DNA from: Paenibacillus aestuarii
Lineage (GTDB): Bacteria; Bacillota; Bacilli; Paenibacillales; NBRC-103111
Direction of reading: 5' to 3'
DNA length: 64,000 bases
NCBI RefSeq assembly: GCF_027789125.1
Contig: NZ_JAQFVF010000015.1
Coordinates: forward strand, 1 to 64,000
The notes beneath the pieces are model-generated. The model saw nothing but the letters and a program-made list of their open reading frames with translations, was not told the origin of the DNA and made no database searches. A program made the position numbers and the translations under genes. Below, piece by piece: positions 42,824 through 51,449 of the stretch (within the stretch, counting starts at the first letter, position 1; each line of letters opens with the position of its first letter).

Positions 42824-44254
42824 TTACATGACCATGTCATAACCTGTAATCGTCTTGGTTTCCAGGCAATCTTCCAAGCCGTAAACGCCATATTCGCGGC
42901 CAATCCCCGAATGTTTGAAACCGCCGAATGGGGCTTTCATTTCAAAGCCGGCCCCATTGATGAGCACCACACCGGCTTGAATGCGCGAGGCGAGTTCGTT
43001 CGCTTTCGCCAAATTCGCCGTACTGATGTAGGCGCCTAGACCATAATCGGTGTTATTGGCCATAGCGACCGCTTCTTCCTCCGTTTTGTAGGTCAAAATG
43101 GACAGTACAGGGCCAAAAATCTCTTCCTTCGCAATCGTCATCACTTCCGTAACGTTAGCAAACACGGTTGGTTTGACGAAGTTCCCTTGTTCCAAGCCAT
43201 CTGGATGCCCTTCGCCTCCAATGACCAACTCGGCTCCTTCTTCAATGCCCTTTCTAATATAATGTTGAACTTGAAGATATTGCTTCTCGGTGACGATTGG
43301 CCCAAGTACCGTATCAGCTTCAGATGGAAGTCCAACTTTAATGGATTCGACCGTCTCACGGGCAAGTCTCTTCACTTCTTCAAGCCGATGCTCAGGAACA
43401 AATAACCGGGTGCCGGCCACGCATGCTTGCCCATTATTGGTATAACAAGAGCGGACTGCCGCAGGAATCGCTTTGGCGAAATCAGCGTCGTCGAGCACGA
43501 TATTCGGCGATTTCCCTCCGAGTTCCAACGTGACTCGCTTCATCGTGTCAACCGTTGCTCTGCGGATTTCTTTGCCAACACGTGTCGACCCGGTGAAGTT
43601 AATCATCGCAATATCCGGATTGCGCGTAAATTCAGCCCCTACAGTTGTGCCAAGCCCATTCACGACGTTGATCACACCGGCTGGTAGGCCTGCTGCATGG
43701 AAGCATTCGGTTAACAGCTGCGTTTGTAGGGCGCTTAATTCACTAGGTTTGATGACGACCGTACATCCCGCTGCGATCGCCGCCCCCAGCTTAGCTGTAA
43801 TCTGCGAATAGCTGGCATTCCAAGGCGTAATGATGCCAATCACGCCGACTGGCTCAGAGACAACTTTGGCTTTGCCGATGTATTTCACAAACTCAAATTG
43901 TTCAAGCGCCTCTTTGCTATCGATGAAATTAGCCGCAGCCAGCTTCACCCGGCCGACAGCCATCATCCGCGGCGCTCCATATTCGAGGATATTGGCTTCT
44001 GCCAATTCGTCCATGCGCTCCATGATCGCGTCACTCAGTCGCTGCAGCATGTCTGCTCTTTCTTGCACTGTCGTTCTGGAAAATGACGCAAGTGCCGCTT
44101 TTGCCGCCTGGATGGCAAGCTTCGCATCTTCTTCGTCGCCGAGCAAGACGCTGCCGAAAGGTTCTCTCGTTGTCGGGTTCACGAGAGGTTGGATTTGTGT
44201 GCCGTGAGGTTTTACAAACTGGCCGTTGATATAGATGTGTTCCATTGTTTTCAT
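42824..44254 (-). CDS. NAD(P)-dependent aldehyde dehydrogenase
   Basis: 476 residues. The catalytic Cys is in CYTNNGQACVAG and the general base Glu in VTLELGGKSPNIVLDDADFA. GVIGIITPWNASYSQITAKL and FTGSTRVGKEIRR are the usual cofactor parts. It oxidises an aldehyde; the substrate is not known. GGCGGTG precedes the ATG. It is last in an operon SDR-MFS-ALDH that runs from 46354. Confidence 0.92.
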   Translation of the reverse strand: MKTMEHIYINGQFVKPHGTQIQPLVNPTTREPFGSVLLGDEEDAKLAIQAAKAALASFSRTTVQERADMLQRLSDAIMERMDELAEANILEYGAPRMMAVGRVKLAAANFIDSKEALEQFEFVKYIGKAKVVSEPVGVIGIITPWNASYSQITAKLGAAIAAGCTVVIKPSELSALQTQLLTECFHAAGLPAGVINVVNGLGTTVGAEFTRNPDIAMINFTGSTRVGKEIRRATVDTMKRVTLELGGKSPNIVLDDADFAKAIPAAVRSCYTNNGQACVAGTRLFVPEHRLEEVKRLARETVESIKVGLPSEADTVLGPIVTEKQYLQVQHYIRKGIEEGAELVIGGEGHPDGLEQGNFVKPTVFANVTEVMTIAKEEIFGPVLSILTYKTEEEAVAMANNTDYGLGAYISTANLAKANELASRIQAGVVLINGAGFEMKAPFGGFKHSGIGREYGVYGLEDCLETKTITGYDMVM

Positions 44255-44282
44255 AAGTTACACCGCCTATTCAGATGATTGG

Positions 44283-45452
44283 TTAAGCATTCGTGGATTG
44301 CACTTTGGAACGTTTGTTCAGTTGGACAATTGTCAAATAAATGACTGCCGTCGCAGCCAACGCAGCTGCTACAGCCATAAACACGCCGCGGGTAGAATCG
44401 GTATGCAGCAGCAGCTCCACCCCTTTTACGAATAACGGACTGAGGAATTGGCATGCATATACGCTCGCTAACAAAATAGAGATGCCTGTCGTTAAAACTA
44501 GTTTAGGCACAACTTCCGCCGTTTTAATAAAGGAAAGCGGAAATAGCATGCCTTCCCCCAAACCGATTAAGAATACAGCCAGCGCAACTGTCCACACCGT
44601 ATGTGCGGAGCTGATTAGCAGGAAGCCGGAGGCCATTAAGGCTAAGTTTAGTGGCACTAGCAGTTTTTTGAATACACCCGTCAGAGGTGTTACGGCTAAC
44701 CCGCCAATAAAAACGCCGATCAAAGCAAACGCGGTCAAATATCCGACGGAAGTTACGCTTCCGATACCATTATTGGACAGGAATAAGGAAAGATTCGTAG
44801 GAATTAAAGTGAACAACATCGCGTGCACGCCGCCGGCGATCGCAACAGCATAGAGAAATTTCGGCATTTTCATAGATTGCTTGATGACTGCGTCCGTCTG
44901 CATCGGCGGAAAATTCGGAAGAAAGGCAATCACCATCAGCAGCAGGACAATCGCATAGCTATAGGTTAAAAAAACGTCTCTCCAGCCAAACGAAGCGATC
45001 ATGCCTCCTATGGAGAGGAAGATGGCTCCGCCGATTCCGTTTACGGAAGTTTGCAAACCGTTCATTTGTGAGCGTGCCTTACCTTGGAAGTTCTCGGAAA
45101 TGAGCGCGTTACATGTTGGCGAAATGAGACCAATACTTAGCCCTAATAGCGCCCTGAACACTAATATCATCGTAAATGAGTTCGCAAAAGCCGGGCCTGT
45201 TCCCCCAATGATGTATAACAATAGCCCTGCAATTAAGATATGTTTCCGTGGAAACCGTCTGCCAAGCTTCCCGGCAATAAATAAGGTTGGCAGGATAAAT
45301 AGCGAAGATAAGGTAACGACCCACTGTACCCACAATGCGTTCGTATCCGGAAAAGCTACCGCCAGCAGTTTAACTGCCGGCGCGGCCATCATCGTTCCGA
45401 AGGTGGTGGTAACAGCCATTGCCAATAAAGTCGTTTTTACACTCGGTTTCAA
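44283..45452 (-). CDS. MFS efflux transporter
   Basis: 389 residues, 12 membrane segments. Motif A-like loop GKLGRRFPRKHILIAG after segment 2, and GIGGAIFLSIGGMIASFGWR (drug-antiporter-like) in segment 5. The start is a TTG behind AGAAGG; a downstream ATG at codon 12 is an alternative. It lies between an SDR and an aldehyde dehydrogenase in one operon, which suggests export or import of a compound that these enzymes modify. Confidence 0.85.
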   Translation of the reverse strand: MKPSVKTTLLAMAVTTTFGTMMAAPAVKLLAVAFPDTNALWVQWVVTLSSLFILPTLFIAGKLGRRFPRKHILIAGLLLYIIGGTGPAFANSFTMILVFRALLGLSIGLISPTCNALISENFQGKARSQMNGLQTSVNGIGGAIFLSIGGMIASFGWRDVFLTYSYAIVLLLMVIAFLPNFPPMQTDAVIKQSMKMPKFLYAVAIAGGVHAMLFTLIPTNLSLFLSNNGIGSVTSVGYLTAFALIGVFIGGLAVTPLTGVFKKLLVPLNLALMASGFLLISSAHTVWTVALAVFLIGLGEGMLFPLSFIKTAEVVPKLVLTTGISILLASVYACQFLSPLFVKGVELLLHTDSTRGVFMAVAAALAATAVIYLTIVQLNKRSKVQSTNA

Positions 45453-45475
45453 TGATGTACCTTCTTTCTTGTTAA

Positions 45476-46354
45476 TCAGTTATTAAATTCGTCGTACATG
45501 CGAGACACGGACGGGTCCAACGCTCTTGTTTCAAAATCCGTCGAGCGGCTCAGCTTCTCCCAGCGCTTCGTTTCAGCTAATTTGCCCGCATCCACCGCGT
45601 TGGCAATCGCTACAGCATCACTGCCGAGCAGCAAGCGGAGTGGCGGATTCTCCTCATCGACGATCGCTACAATCGCCTGCGCGGCTTTATCCGGATCGCC
45701 ATTTTCCTTCCCTGTCACATCACGCAGATGTTTCAGTAGACCGCCAACCGTATCTTTGTACGCATCTCGAGGCTCGATATGCTGCATAGAAGAGCCAGCC
45801 CAATCGGTGCGGAAGCCGCCCGGTTCGATCAAAGTCACCTTTAAACCCAGCGGAGCCACTTCTTTGGACAACACCTCAGAGAACCCTTCCACAGCCCATT
45901 TGGCTGTTTGGTAAGGTCCAAGACCTGGAGCGCCAGTACGGCCCCCAATGGAAGAGAATTGCACGATATGACCGGATCCCTGTTCTCTTAATAACGGCAA
46001 TGCGGCTTTCGTCACATGAATGACACCCCACAGGTTCGTTTCCACTTGCGCGCGAAAATCTTCCATCGATGTTTCTTCAATCGAAGAAACGTTGCCGTAC
46101 CCGGCATTATTGACCAGGACATCTAAACGTCCGAATGTATCGAATGCGGCTTTGATTGCTAACTCTGCCTGTTCGTACTGGTTTACATCAAGTTGAACAA
46201 TATGAACTTGGCTGCCATAGCGATCGGCAAGATCGGCTAGCTGCTCTGGTTTTCTCGCTGTTGCGACTAATTGATCTCCTTTAGCTAAAACCGCTTCGGC
46301 AAGACTGCGGCCGAAACCTCGCGAACTTCCTGTAATAAGCCAAACTTTAGACAT
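45476..46354 (-). CDS. Short-chain dehydrogenase/reductase
   Basis: About 292 residues. WLITGSSRGFGRSLAEAVLA is the Rossmann motif, NNAGYGNVSSIEE follows, and YQTAKWAVEGFSEVL carries Tyr and Lys. This is the longer SDR type with an extended C-terminus (FETRALDPSVSRMYDEFNN), as in several uncharacterised oxidoreductases. ATG 46354 has AGGAGG at 9 bases; an ATG two codons earlier is too close. First gene of the operon, with two operator-like palindromes around its promoter. Confidence 0.88.
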   Translation of the reverse strand: MSKVWLITGSSRGFGRSLAEAVLAKGDQLVATARKPEQLADLADRYGSQVHIVQLDVNQYEQAELAIKAAFDTFGRLDVLVNNAGYGNVSSIEETSMEDFRAQVETNLWGVIHVTKAALPLLREQGSGHIVQFSSIGGRTGAPGLGPYQTAKWAVEGFSEVLSKEVAPLGLKVTLIEPGGFRTDWAGSSMQHIEPRDAYKDTVGGLLKHLRDVTGKENGDPDKAAQAIVAIVDEENPPLRLLLGSDAVAIANAVDAGKLAETKRWEKLSRSTDFETRALDPSVSRMYDEFNN

Positions 46355-46384
46355 GTACATGCGCCTCCTGGTTATGAAATCTTA

Positions 46385-46460
46385 TGGAATGTTTATTCCA
46401 TGCGCTTAGTATATCTCCACAGATCCAATTTCGTCAACAAGTTTCGGAATGTTTATTCCA
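46385..46460 (-). promoter_or_regulatory. Promoter flanked by two palindromic operators
   Basis: On the minus strand TTGACG (46432-46437), an 18-base spacer and TATACT (46408-46413) form the promoter. GGAATGTTTATTCC occurs twice: at 46386-46399 just downstream of the -10 box and at 46446-46459 just upstream of the -35 box. The two copies are 60 bases apart. Confidence 0.8.
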
Positions 46461-46786
46461 AGCAATGCCTTCCAGTCGCCCAAAAATACGCGTATATCCC
46501 GCTCCATCAAAGGATTTTACCACTATCATCATCATGCACAAGCCCCCTGATTCAAGCGCATTTTCATCCATTTTTATTAAGATCGTTTGAACTGGAGCAT
46601 GCAACCGGCTTGCTACAAACGAACCACACCGGAATGTTAATTCCAAATCTTTTGTAAACATGATCATACTTTTAAAGGCGTGATCCGTCATGAATGCTAT
46701 TGACTCTTCATTCGGCTCGTACTACGCTTAGCATCAATTCAAATCCAACATTTCCTCGAAGCTTCTTGGAAAGCCATTCTTGTATA
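46461..46786. other. Gene-poor stretch with a third operator
   Basis: No supported gene. GGAATGTTAATTCC at 46631-46644 is a third copy of the operator word, 13 of 14 identical. On the + strand an ATG at 46465 begins a 42-codon frame (MPSSRPKIRVYPAPSK…), starting five bases after operator 2. It has no ribosome site or clear homology and may be the remains of a divergent regulator. Confidence 0.5.
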
Positions 46787-46829
46787 AAAAAATAGCCCCT
46801 TGGACTTCGTTAGGAAGTCGCAAAGGGCT
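46787..46829 (-). terminator. Terminator of the MFS gene at 46882
   Basis: AGCCCCTTGGACTTC (46794-46808) pairs imperfectly with the arm at 46814-46829 ending in AAAGGGCT, followed on the minus strand by seven T. Confidence 0.8.
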
Positions 46830-46881
46830 TTTAAATTAGGATTATATGATGACTTCCATGAAGACTCCGCCCCCTACCCTG

Positions 46882-48087
46882 TCATTGGGCAGCTTTGACT
46901 TCCGTCTTTTTCTCAGTCAGATAATACACATAAGCGATGACCGGCAATAAGCATCCGATCAAAGCAGCCAGCTTCCACCCTCCATGCGCATACGCCCAAC
47001 CTCCAAGGGACGAGCCGACTGCACCGCCTATAAAAAAGATAGACATGAACAACCCGTTCAATCGCCCACGGGCCTGCTGGCCCAGTGAATAAATAGCACG
47101 CTGTCCCAGCACCAAATTTCCCGATACCGCCATATCCAGTGTGATGGCCACTATAACCAATATCGCTAAGGAGACTATAGAATGGTTGGGAAGTACCAAA
47201 GCGACTAAGAAAGACAACGCCGCAAGACTTATTGCCGCGCCGGTTAGCTTGCGCGTCCAGCCTTTATCGGCCAGCCGGCCGGCAATTGGTGCTGCGACAG
47301 CACCTCCGACCCCGGCCAGAGCGAACCAGGCGATGCCGCGCTGCGTTACGCCGAAATGATTCGCCAGATGAAGCGGAATCACTGTCCAGAACAGGCTGAA
47401 CGCACCGAATAGCGAAGCCTGGTAAAAGGCGCGGCGGCGTAATATCGGTGTTTGCTTAAAAATCGCGCCAAGTGACACAATAAGTGCACCATAGTGCACG
47501 GTTGGTGTTGGCTTACGCTTGGGCAAGGCAAAGAACAGCAAAACGATCAACAGAATGACGAGCACGCCCGACATCAGAAAGACCGCCTGCCAGTTGAAAA
47601 AGCTGGCGACGAAGCTCGCCACCGGCCGGGCAAACATGATGCCAAACAGCAGGCCGCTCATCACATTGCCGACGACACGGCCGCGCTCTTCTTCCGACGC
47701 CAAATAAGTCGCGTACGGCACTAAGATCTGGGCAACGACGGAACCTAGCCCGATGATCAGCGAGGCTGTAAGAAACACCGCTGCGGTGCGAGCAGCCATC
47801 GCGGCGAACAATGCCAGCACGACGACGCTTAGCGAGAATACCGCCAGATTGCGATTTTCAATAATATCGCTAAGAGGAACGATAAACAGCAAGCCGAGTA
47901 CATAGCCGACTTGCGTGATCGTCACGATGAGACCTGCCGCAGCGGCAGAAAGCCCCGTGGCTTCGCTGATCGGACCGACCAAGGTTTGCGCATAATAGAG
48001 ATTAGCAACGATAATGCCACAGGAGACGGCAAGCAAAATGGTGAGCCAGCCCGGCATGCTTGCTTTTCTTTCCTTCTGTTTTTCCAT
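46882..48087 (-). CDS. MFS multidrug efflux transporter
   Basis: 401 residues with 12 membrane segments. ITQVGYVLGLLFIVPLSDII with the following ENRNL loop is a variant motif A, and VRGVVGNVMSGLLFGIMFAR-type text (EERGRVVGNVMSGLLFGIMF) corresponds to segment 5. The pattern is that of small drug or sugar efflux proteins of the YgaY/AraJ kind. It is divergent from a TetR gene with a palindrome in the gap, so it is probably drug-inducible. GAGGAGG precedes the ATG. Confidence 0.88.
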   Translation of the reverse strand: MEKQKERKASMPGWLTILLAVSCGIIVANLYYAQTLVGPISEATGLSAAAAGLIVTITQVGYVLGLLFIVPLSDIIENRNLAVFSLSVVVLALFAAMAARTAAVFLTASLIIGLGSVVAQILVPYATYLASEEERGRVVGNVMSGLLFGIMFARPVASFVASFFNWQAVFLMSGVLVILLIVLLFFALPKRKPTPTVHYGALIVSLGAIFKQTPILRRRAFYQASLFGAFSLFWTVIPLHLANHFGVTQRGIAWFALAGVGGAVAAPIAGRLADKGWTRKLTGAAISLAALSFLVALVLPNHSIVSLAILVIVAITLDMAVSGNLVLGQRAIYSLGQQARGRLNGLFMSIFFIGGAVGSSLGGWAYAHGGWKLAALIGCLLPVIAYVYYLTEKKTEVKAAQ

Positions 48088-48211
48088 CTGATTTCTTTCC
48101 TCCTCATATCGTTCTTCTTCAGCGAGCTCAGGATTATTATCTAGTTTCCTGCACTCTGCAATTAATGAACGTTGCGTTTATTAATTCAAATCATATACTG
48201 AACGTATCGTA

Positions 48212-48262
48212 TTGTAAATAGGCAATTTCAATTATATAATAAACATACAGCATGTATACATG
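48212..48262 (+). promoter_or_regulatory. tetR promoter and operator palindrome
   Basis: TTGTAA (48212-48217), 17 bases and TATAAT (48235-48240) form a good + strand promoter. The perfect 12-base palindrome CATGTATACATG (48251-48262) lies at the expected transcription start. ATTATATAAT reads the same on both strands, so a minus-strand promoter for the MFS gene may overlap. Confidence 0.7.
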
Positions 48263-48289
48263 TCAGCTCGGTAAGGAGGATTCCGCTTC

Positions 48290-48874
48290 ATGACGAATAC
48301 CGGCAAACGAGGTCGTCCTCGGAATATGGAAACAATGAATGCAATTTTGCAGGCTTCTTATGACTTATTATTTGAAAAAGGCTTCGCGGCGATTACGATG
48401 GAAAATATTGCGGAACGCGCCGGGGTCAGCAAAGCCACCATCTACAAATGGTGGCCGGGCAAAGCTGCCGTTGTCGTTGACGGCTACCTGTCCGCCGCTT
48501 CGCAGCGACTACCTGTGCCCGATACCGGCAGCGTCTATGAGGATCTGCTCACGCATGCCACGAACTTGACTCGCTTTCTGGCAAGCGACGAAGGCCGCGT
48601 GATCACGCAGCTCATCGGCGAAGGGCAGATCGATCCCGGTGTCGCGGAAGCGTACCGCAGCCGGTACGTGCAGCCGCGCCGCAAAGAGACGCGGCAAATC
48701 ATTGATCGGGGCATTGCGCGGAATGAACTGCGCTCCGATGCCAATCCCGATCTCTTCATCGACCTCCTCTATGGACCGATCTTCTACCGATTGACCATGA
48801 CCGGTGAACAGCTCGATGACGCCTTCGTCAAACATATCGTCACGCTTGCTTTTCAAGGAATTCAGAGGTCTTGA
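48290..48874 (+). CDS. TetR family regulator of the divergent MFS gene
   Basis: 194 residues. KRGRPRN precedes the helix-turn-helix (AITMENIAERAGVSKATIYK with WWPGKAAVVVDGYL). The C-terminal domain, with ETRQIIDRGIARNELRSDAN and FIDLLYGPIFYRLTMTGEQL, is the common TetR_C type of the AcrR-like drug regulators. Divergent from an efflux gene, with a palindrome between them. AAGGAGG precedes the ATG. Confidence 0.92.
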   Translation: MTNTGKRGRPRNMETMNAILQASYDLLFEKGFAAITMENIAERAGVSKATIYKWWPGKAAVVVDGYLSAASQRLPVPDTGSVYEDLLTHATNLTRFLASDEGRVITQLIGEGQIDPGVAEAYRSRYVQPRRKETRQIIDRGIARNELRSDANPDLFIDLLYGPIFYRLTMTGEQLDDAFVKHIVTLAFQGIQRS

Positions 48875-48896
48875 ATCTCTCATTAAACTCATGAAA

Positions 48897-48921
48897 CCCG
48901 CTTTGGTATGACCAAAGCGGG
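48897..48921. terminator. Hairpin between tetR and gerB
   Basis: A perfect 11-base stem (CCCGCTTTGGT with ACCAAAGCGGG, loop ATG) separates converging genes. T runs are poor on both sides. Confidence 0.6.
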
Positions 48922-48923
48922 AA

Positions 48924-50039
48924 TTAGTTACTCTCGCCTCCAAGCATCGGCACTGCCTTTTTCCTACTTTTCATCCATGCTAAGACGACCAACGCGACAG
49001 GTAACACAAACTCAGGCAGAAGACCTGTAAACGGTAAAATTCTTGTATCATAATTGAAGATGTCCAAGGGGCTCTCATAACTATTTACGTTCGTTCCAAA
49101 ATAAAACAAGCCGATGGGCACAATAAAATAGTTTGCATGCTTCAACTTGAAGACGTCTCTCATGATTTGCGCGTAAACATATTGCACGACGATAATCTCG
49201 TAAAGCGTTAGGATCGTCCAAATCCCGATCACAATAATTTCAAAACGCTCCAAAAACTCACCAATCCGCACGAGTTGAATGGCAGAGAAATACGGAAAGC
49301 TAGCAGACTTCGTGGCGTGAATCCCTAACGATCCAATAGTTAAATACGTTGAAATGAGCACGTAAACACTAGATGAAATTAAGACAATGCAATTGGTTCC
49401 GAAAATTTTTTTTTTATTTTTCACATTTCTAAATAGAAAAACAAGCGTCAACGCTTTCCCAAACGGAAATGCCATTGAGAGCAATGTCGCATAAGTCAAT
49501 TCCGGCAGTGTGCTCCGAAATTGCGGAAGCAAAGGGTTGATCGTCACATTCTTTACCATCATGATGTTGATAATGAGCATACTAATAATGAACACAGGCA
49601 TCACGATTTGCACGCTCCGAACGATTGTGCCAAGTCCTAAAGAAACGGCATAGGTAGTGACGATTACAATCATAAGAATTAGCAATTCAGGCGAAGTGTT
49701 AGGTAGTATCGCCGTCGTGTAGAACAAGGATAAAGAACGAAGCGATAACGTTCCCAAGCCTAGCAGATCTTTGAGGATGACAATGAGCACAATGGTCCCG
49801 ATCCATCTCCCTAACAGCTTCATCAGGATGTCAGACAAGCTTAAATCCGGATACTTACAAATAATGAAATTCATTAATTTCATAATTCCAATAACCAAGA
49901 TCAAGGAGACTGCATGACAAATCCAGACATCTGGACCAACGACTTTCGTCTCTAGCAAATACAACGTCGAGAATCCGGATAAATACGTAAAACATAGTGC
50001 CCCAAGCTCAAAAGGCGTTATTTGATCTTCATTCTGCAT
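48924..50039 (-). CDS. Germinant receptor B-subunit (second operon)
   Basis: GerAB-type permease, 371 residues with about ten membrane segments. ITPFELGALCFTYLSGFSTL is the start, and IICKYPDLSLSDILMKLLGR matches the family loop after segment 2. STLPELTYATLLSMAFPFGK and KSASFPYFSAIQLVRIGEFL follow. It is the last gene of an A-C-D-B operon and is quite different from the copy at 39000, so the two receptors probably see different germinants. Confidence 0.9.
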   Translation of the reverse strand: MQNEDQITPFELGALCFTYLSGFSTLYLLETKVVGPDVWICHAVSLILVIGIMKLMNFIICKYPDLSLSDILMKLLGRWIGTIVLIVILKDLLGLGTLSLRSLSLFYTTAILPNTSPELLILMIVIVTTYAVSLGLGTIVRSVQIVMPVFIISMLIINIMMVKNVTINPLLPQFRSTLPELTYATLLSMAFPFGKALTLVFLFRNVKNKKKIFGTNCIVLISSSVYVLISTYLTIGSLGIHATKSASFPYFSAIQLVRIGEFLERFEIIVIGIWTILTLYEIIVVQYVYAQIMRDVFKLKHANYFIVPIGLFYFGTNVNSYESPLDIFNYDTRILPFTGLLPEFVLPVALVVLAWMKSRKKAVPMLGGESN

Positions 50040-50041
50040 GC

Positions 50042-50284
50042 TTATTCCTCCAACTGAATATGCAGTAAGCGCAAGATATAGTTAGAAATTGGACCATACA
50101 CGTACCAGTTATACGTCTCTTCTGTCGGCATGAAGGTGCGCAGCTTGGGGATTAAATAGCAAGTACCCGCCAACGACAATAGCAGGAAAACAACCAAATC
50201 GGTGTTTGCTCGTTGTTTCGCTAATCGGATTGCCACCGGAATCCCATAACACCAATATAGAACACAGACGATCAAACAGAACAA
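50042..50284 (-). CDS. Small D-subunit-like membrane protein of the germinant receptor
   Basis: 80 residues with two predicted membrane segments (FCLIVCVLYWCYGIPVAIRL and LVVFLLLSLAGTCYLI) and a polar tail. TTG start at 50284 with GGGAGG 8 bases upstream. Small two-helix D-subunits are encoded in some germinant-receptor operons and tune receptor sensitivity. Position between the C and B genes and its size fit that role; sequence similarity alone would not prove it. The first receptor operon lacks such a gene. Confidence 0.72.
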   Translation of the reverse strand: MFCLIVCVLYWCYGIPVAIRLAKQRANTDLVVFLLLSLAGTCYLIPKLRTFMPTEETYNWYVYGPISNYILRLLHIQLEE

Positions 50285-50300
50285 TGGAATAGCCTCCCTG

Positions 50301-51449
50301 CTACTGCTTCATTCCAATACTTGTAACTTGTATGTGTACAGTCACTTGAATCGGCATCTCGGGGAAAATGGTTCCCCATTGACTTTTCAATGTGCTCCAA
50401 GATTTAGGATCATGTTTGCTAATAAAGTCGGAATAGCCAAATACGTCAACTTTCAGCTCTTTTTGAATACTGTAGAGATTACGGTTAACAGTTTCCTGCA
50501 GTTGCGAGGAAATCGTTTGCTCCAGCTTCGCAATCGAATCCTTGCTATGAAAGGATAAAGGCTTGTCGGAATCCATGAGTACGCCTTGTAGGTTGAGATC
50601 AACTGTCATCTTCTGTTTCCCTTTTTCCTCATGATAATGAATGGTTCGTTTGGGATTCCTCAGCAGCATCGTGATTTGGGTATGATCCAAATGAAACGTT
50701 TGCGGGAATTCAAGCTTGCTTAACCCTCCTCTGCCATAAGTCAGCAAATGGACCACAATCACTTTTTCACCATTCATCCAACCTATGAAGTGTCCTTTAT
50801 GAAATACACTGCCTCCATTCAAGTAAAGAACTTCCTGACGTTTATCCGCGGGTTGAGCAGCGGTCAATCTGCTCGTGATAAAGCCCCGATAAGGGTCGGC
50901 TAAATAATCGGTTACATCCTTCAACTGCATGGATAGACTTTTGCCCCAAAGACGTTCATTTAACACTTTACCCAATAACTCGTTGGCGAGCAGATCGTTG
51001 GTCTCCCCTTTTATCGTTAATTTATTGGCCACCCGCCCTTCACTTACGATTAAATAACTTGATCCTCTAATATCACGATTGCGGGTTAAAAAGTCTACCA
51101 ATTGTGGCATGGCATACTTGGCTGCTTGCTCGCCGATAATAAAAAATTTATCATGCTGCCAAATAAGCATTTTCCCCGCTCGACTTCGTAAATTTCTAGT
51201 CGCTTCCATGATCGAATTTCCCGAGGCGCTAGCTACCCATTCATTGCTATTCCCTGTTTTTTTATCCGTGCTCGTTGTGGTGGGTAGGATGCAGTATGCG
51301 GTAAACGTATATGTCTTCGTTTTTGCATCGAAATCGATACCGGTAATCATCACAAGCGCAATGTCGCTGATTTCCCTGACATCCGGAGAGCAGCTCACCA
51401 ATGATAGCAAGATCATGCAGCCCATCAACAGCTTTTTAACGCTTCTCAT
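50301..51449 (-). CDS. Germinant receptor C-subunit (second operon)
   Basis: Ger(x)C lipoprotein of about 382 residues. Signal with lipobox MGCMILLSLVSC, then SPDVREISDIALVMITGIDF. Domain landmarks include LRSRAGKMLIWQHDKFFIIG, VIVVHLLTYGRGGLSKLEF, LQETVNRNLYSIQKELKVDV and WGTIFPEMPIQVTVHIQV at the end. The ATG 51449 lies behind AAGGTC and overlaps the end of the A gene by 14 bases. Confidence 0.9.
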   Translation of the reverse strand: MRSVKKLLMGCMILLSLVSCSPDVREISDIALVMITGIDFDAKTKTYTFTAYCILPTTTSTDKKTGNSNEWVASASGNSIMEATRNLRSRAGKMLIWQHDKFFIIGEQAAKYAMPQLVDFLTRNRDIRGSSYLIVSEGRVANKLTIKGETNDLLANELLGKVLNERLWGKSLSMQLKDVTDYLADPYRGFITSRLTAAQPADKRQEVLYLNGGSVFHKGHFIGWMNGEKVIVVHLLTYGRGGLSKLEFPQTFHLDHTQITMLLRNPKRTIHYHEEKGKQKMTVDLNLQGVLMDSDKPLSFHSKDSIAKLEQTISSQLQETVNRNLYSIQKELKVDVFGYSDFISKHDPKSWSTLKSQWGTIFPEMPIQVTVHIQVTSIGMKQ

